Notes under the pieces: model-generated
The model's input: the letters and a program-made list of their open reading frames with translations, nothing else
What the model was told of the DNA's origin: nothing
Database searches by the model: none
From: Runella defluvii
Lineage (GTDB): Bacteria > Bacteroidota > Bacteroidia > Cytophagales > Spirosomataceae
Direction of reading: 5' to 3'
NCBI RefSeq assembly: GCF_014195535.1
Contig: NZ_JACIBY010000003.1
Span: 438,440-502,439 of the forward strand
DNA: 64,000 nucleotides
In this document: in pieces, positions 61,479 to 64,000 of the stretch
How positions within the stretch are numbered: the first letter of the stretch is position 1
How the letters are laid out: each line of letters opens with the position of its first letter
Program-made: the position numbers and the translations under genes

Positions 61479-62431
61479 TGCCATTCTCTGTTCTTATTTT
61501 GGGGGCTGGCTCAGCTACCCCCACCCTCAACCGCCACCCTTCTTCGCAGTTACTCACCTACGAAAGTGACCACTTTCTGATTGACTGCGGAGAAGGTACG
61601 CAGTTTCGCCTGCTCGACTACAAAGTACGTCCTGGCCGACTCAAGGGAGTTTTTATTAGTCATTTGCACGGAGATCATTACTTCGGGCTGATTGGTTTGT
61701 TGTCGAGTCTCAACCTCGGTGGGCGTACCGACGATTTATTGTTGTTTGGCCCCCAAGGGCTGGACGAAGTACTCACGCTCCAGTTTAAGTACTCTCAGAC
61801 ACCGTTGCAGTTTCGGATTATTTTTACGCAGACCAACACAACTACCTCTACACTTCTTTACGAACATCCGTGTTTCACCGTCTTTACCATTCCATTGAGT
61901 CACCGCATTCCTTGTGCTGGATTTTTGTTTCAAGAAAAACCCCACAAACGCAAACTCATTAAAGAGAAAATTACGGACGGGATTCCGTTTGATTATTTAC
62001 GTCAACTCAAAAACGGGGAAGACATTTACGACGAAGGTGGCAACCTCCTCTACAGTGTAGCCGAATATACCTTGCCAGCTCCGCCACCCCGCAGCTATGC
62101 CTATTGTTCGGACACCCGCTACGACGAGGCAATTATTCCCATCATTCGTGGGGCTTCGCTTTTGTACCACGAAGCTACTTTTCAAAATGATTTGGCACAC
62201 CAAGCCTCGGCACGTTTTCACGCGACCGCCAGTGAAGCCGCGACCATTGCAAAAAAAGCCAATGTGGGCAAATTACTGATTGGGCATTTTTCGTCGCGCT
62301 ACAAAGAAGTGGATTCGTTTTTAACCGAAGCACAAGCCGTTTTCCTCAATTCACACATAGCCGAAGAAGGCACGACTTTTAATATACTTTCAGTACCTTC
62401 AACTGATGCTTCCCTCCTACCCGATACTTAG
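61478..62431 (+). CDS. rnz: Ribonuclease Z
   Basis: A 317-residue zinc endonuclease that trims the 3' ends of pre-tRNAs. The metallo-beta-lactamase motif SHLHGDHYFG places metal ligands at H62, H64, D66 and H67. LIDCGEGTQFRLLDY precedes it, later motifs include PLSHRIPCAGFLFQE, YCSDTRYDE and the HFSSRY element, and there is a short exosite-type insert around 165-200. It matters for the CCA-less tRNA-Thr genes of this window, which need 3' processing. The 3' end overlaps a convergent gene by 53 nt. Confidence 0.94.
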   Translation: MPFSVLILGAGSATPTLNRHPSSQLLTYESDHFLIDCGEGTQFRLLDYKVRPGRLKGVFISHLHGDHYFGLIGLLSSLNLGGRTDDLLLFGPQGLDEVLTLQFKYSQTPLQFRIIFTQTNTTTSTLLYEHPCFTVFTIPLSHRIPCAGFLFQEKPHKRKLIKEKITDGIPFDYLRQLKNGEDIYDEGGNLLYSVAEYTLPAPPPRSYAYCSDTRYDEAIIPIIRGASLLYHEATFQNDLAHQASARFHATASEAATIAKKANVGKLLIGHFSSRYKEVDSFLTEAQAVFLNSHIAEEGTTFNILSVPSTDASLLPDT

Positions 62432-62984
62432 GAAAACTAGCCCTGGCACATAAAATTCCCAACGAAGCGATTCCTCCCGCGATTAAGGCAGTTTTGGGGT
62501 CAAATTGAACCAAAAAATCGACCCCGCCCTTTGTAATAAAAGTATCTGTCAATAACAAAACGCCCCCTGCCAGAGGCAACATGACCGCGCCTTGGGTAAC
62601 AAAAGGAATGTTTCGACTAAGCCTGATTTTATGAACATCAGCAATCAGGACTTCCGTATGTTCATACTCTCCCAAGATGTCGTTGTACGTAGAATACGTA
62701 AAAGAGCTATCCGAAACCGCCACGATGGTTTGCTTGCTTCTTTTCCGTTTATTTTTGGTTGAAAATATCAGTTCATCCCCCACAAAAAAACGGTGCCGAC
62801 GAATTTTGCCCATTCGATACACATCCAGCACTAAGTACCTTCCACCATCTTTGGTAAAGGTAGAACGGTATTGGGGATTTTGTTTGAGAAACAACTCATT
62901 CGCATCAAGCGTTTGTTGCGGTTGGGCATAGGCACATCCCATACTAGCGATAAAAAGTAAAATTAGGTAGATTGTTTTTCGCAT
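62379..62984 (-). CDS. Unrecognised exported protein
   Basis: About 201 residues from the ATG at 62984, which gives a good signal peptide (MRKTIYLILLFIASMGCAYAQ). The mature part has a beta-rich region (GGRYLVLDVYRMGKIRRHRFFVGDELIFSTK; SSFTYSTYNDILGEYEHTEVLIADVHKIRL in outline) and two hydrophobic helices near the C-terminus (about 132-150 and 165-183), so it may be membrane-bound. No family was recognised. It overlaps rnz by 53 nt at the 3' ends. Confidence 0.65.
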   Translation of the reverse strand: MRKTIYLILLFIASMGCAYAQPQQTLDANELFLKQNPQYRSTFTKDGGRYLVLDVYRMGKIRRHRFFVGDELIFSTKNKRKRSKQTIVAVSDSSFTYSTYNDILGEYEHTEVLIADVHKIRLSRNIPFVTQGAVMLPLAGGVLLLTDTFITKGGVDFLVQFDPKTALIAGGIASLGILCARASFPKYRVGGKHQLKVLKVY

Positions 62985-63125
62985 GGCTATTTCAGTAGTG
63001 AGGAACGATTTAGAACATTTTATAATGTAACGCAAGAATCCTTCATTTCAGTACTAAAGTACTCATCTTACGAAACAAATGTCATTAGAATTTAATTAGT
63101 TTTTCGCGAGACTCAACCTTAGCAC

Positions 63126-63170
63126 AAAAAAAGAGCCTCTAAACCCAGAAGGGCAAGAAGCTCTTTTTTT
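63126..63170 (-). terminator. thrS terminator
   Basis: Arms AAAAAAAGAGC (63126-63136) and GCTCTTTTTTT (63160-63170) enclose a 23-nt loop, 25 bp beyond the thrS stop. Confidence 0.7.
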
Positions 63171-63194
63171 GTGGTACTTTTACCAACGACTATT

Positions 63195-64000
63195 TTAAGA
63201 ACCAAACGTGGCGATTGTTCCTTGCACTTCTGACTTAAAGTGAGCGATAAATTCTTCCAAAGGCATTTGACCCAAATCGCCTTGGCCTTTGCGACGTACC
63301 GACACTTTGCGTTCTTCTTGCTCTTTTTCCCCAACAATCAACATGTACGGCAATTTGTTCACTTCCGCGTCGCGGATTTTGCGACCAATTTTTTCATCGC
63401 GGTGATCCACGTACCCACGAATGTCGGCTTCTTGCAACTGCAAGAACACATCGTTGGCAAAATCTTGGTATTTCTCCGAAATTGGCAATACCGCAATTTG
63501 ATCAGGCGACAACCAAAGTGGGAAGTTGCCCGCCGTGTTTTCAATCAAAATGGCGATAAAACGCTCCAACGAACCAAACGGCGCGCGGTGAATCATCACG
63601 GGGCGGTGCTTGCCTCCGTCTGACCCCATGTATTCGAGATCAAAACGTTGTGGCAACTGATAATCGACTTGGATAGTCCCCAACTGCCATTTGCGTCCCA
63701 ACGCGTCTTTCACCATGAAGTCGAGCTTAGGGCCGTAGAAGGCTGCCTCGCCCAATTCAGTCACGGTATTCAACCCTTTCTCGGCTGCGGCTTCGATGAT
63801 GGCACTTTCCGCTTTGTTCCAATCGTCGTCGCTACCAAAATACTTTTCTGGTTTTTCGGGATCACGCAACGAAATTTGGGCACTGTAATTTTCAAAACCT
63901 AACGAACGAAAAACGTATTGAACCAAATCAATCACCCGCTTAAATTCGTCCTTCACTTGGTCGGCTCGACAGAAAATGTGGGCGTCATCTTGGGTAAAGC
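63195..64000 (-). CDS. thrS: Threonyl-tRNA synthetase, C-terminal part
   Basis: The gene enters from the right edge and only about 268 C-terminal residues are visible. The catalytic core ([11 protein letters not shown], then [32 protein letters not shown], and class II motif 3 [15 protein letters not shown]) is followed by the anticodon-binding domain ([43 protein letters not shown]). It charges tRNA-Thr, the species encoded by the array at 31.4-32.5 kb. The ATG and editing domains lie outside the window. Confidence 0.95.
   Translation of the reverse strand, partial: FTQDDAHIFCRADQVKDEFKRVIDLVQYVFRSLGFENYSAQISLRDPEKPEKYFGSDDDWNKAESAIIEAAAEKGLNTVTELGEAAFYGPKLDFMVKDALGRKWQLGTIQVDYQLPQRFDLEYMGSDGGKHRPVMIHRAPFGSLERFIAILIENTAGNFPLWLSPDQIAVLPISEKYQDFANDVFLQLQEADIRGYVDHRDEKIGRKIRDAEVNKLPYMLIVGEKEQEERKVSVRRKGQGDLGQMPLEEFIAHFKSEVQGTIATFGS

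Overview
The window looks like chromosomal DNA of an aerobic Bacteroidota bacterium of the order Cytophagales, probably near Runella/Spirosoma. The reasons are: genes start without Shine-Dalgarno sites, several promoters fit the Bacteroidota pattern TTTG-N19-20-TAnnTTTG, and lineage-typical families are present (SusC/TonB-type barrels, a PorE-like OmpA protein, HU-CCDC81/SPOR, DUF349, DUF6265, a 29-residue COX24/AURKAIP1-type ribosomal protein). The genus is inference. No prophage, insertion sequence, CRISPR array or rRNA operon was seen.

Layout. 1-4.5 kb (minus): a probable sugar-acid/sugar operon (SDR dehydrogenase, FucP-type transporter, GHMP sugar kinase) followed by the N-terminal part of a copper-protein/PVC-type dehydrogenase fusion cut by the window edge. 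4.5-15.7 kb: housekeeping and small envelope genes (msrB, VOC protein, ssb, mutY, HU, TPR protein, tiny ribosomal protein, rng, queA, secreted proteins). 15.9-31.4 kb: alpha/beta hydrolase, PlsC-like acyltransferase, divergent GroES, glutaryl-CoA-type dehydrogenase, GT39 membrane protein, folA, PorE-like protein, tilS, cellobiose-2-epimerase-like protein, NYN-cold-shock fusion, pdxH and a DUF349 protein.

31.4-32.5 kb is the most unusual part: a tandem array of tRNA-Thr(UGU) genes. Three copies are identical and intact. The next four are each interrupted by two short GC-rich palindromes, placed just 5' of the anticodon loop and just 5' of the T loop. An eighth copy stops at the anticodon loop. 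Copies 3-7 carry the same hairpin terminator and repeat with a period of about 162 bp. Then come a small lipoprotein gene, gyrA and a large TPR protein.

37-41 kb is AT-rich and gene-poor: two unrecognised proteins, an XRE-type regulator whose promoter is embedded in a cluster of TGTAAACA/TGTTTACA sites, dapD, and a 640-bp region rich in TACTAA motifs before gapA. 42-64 kb returns to core and envelope genes: trmB, folC, a TonB-like protein, HU-CCDC81/SPOR protein, an outer-membrane barrel with a 1000-residue TPR partner, rpsT, a beta-propeller protein, a purine nucleoside phosphorylase, an outer-membrane receptor, a GT39-TPR fusion, a BatC-like TPR protein, a purC-STAS-rnz run, a hypothetical protein, and the C-terminal part of thrS at the right edge.
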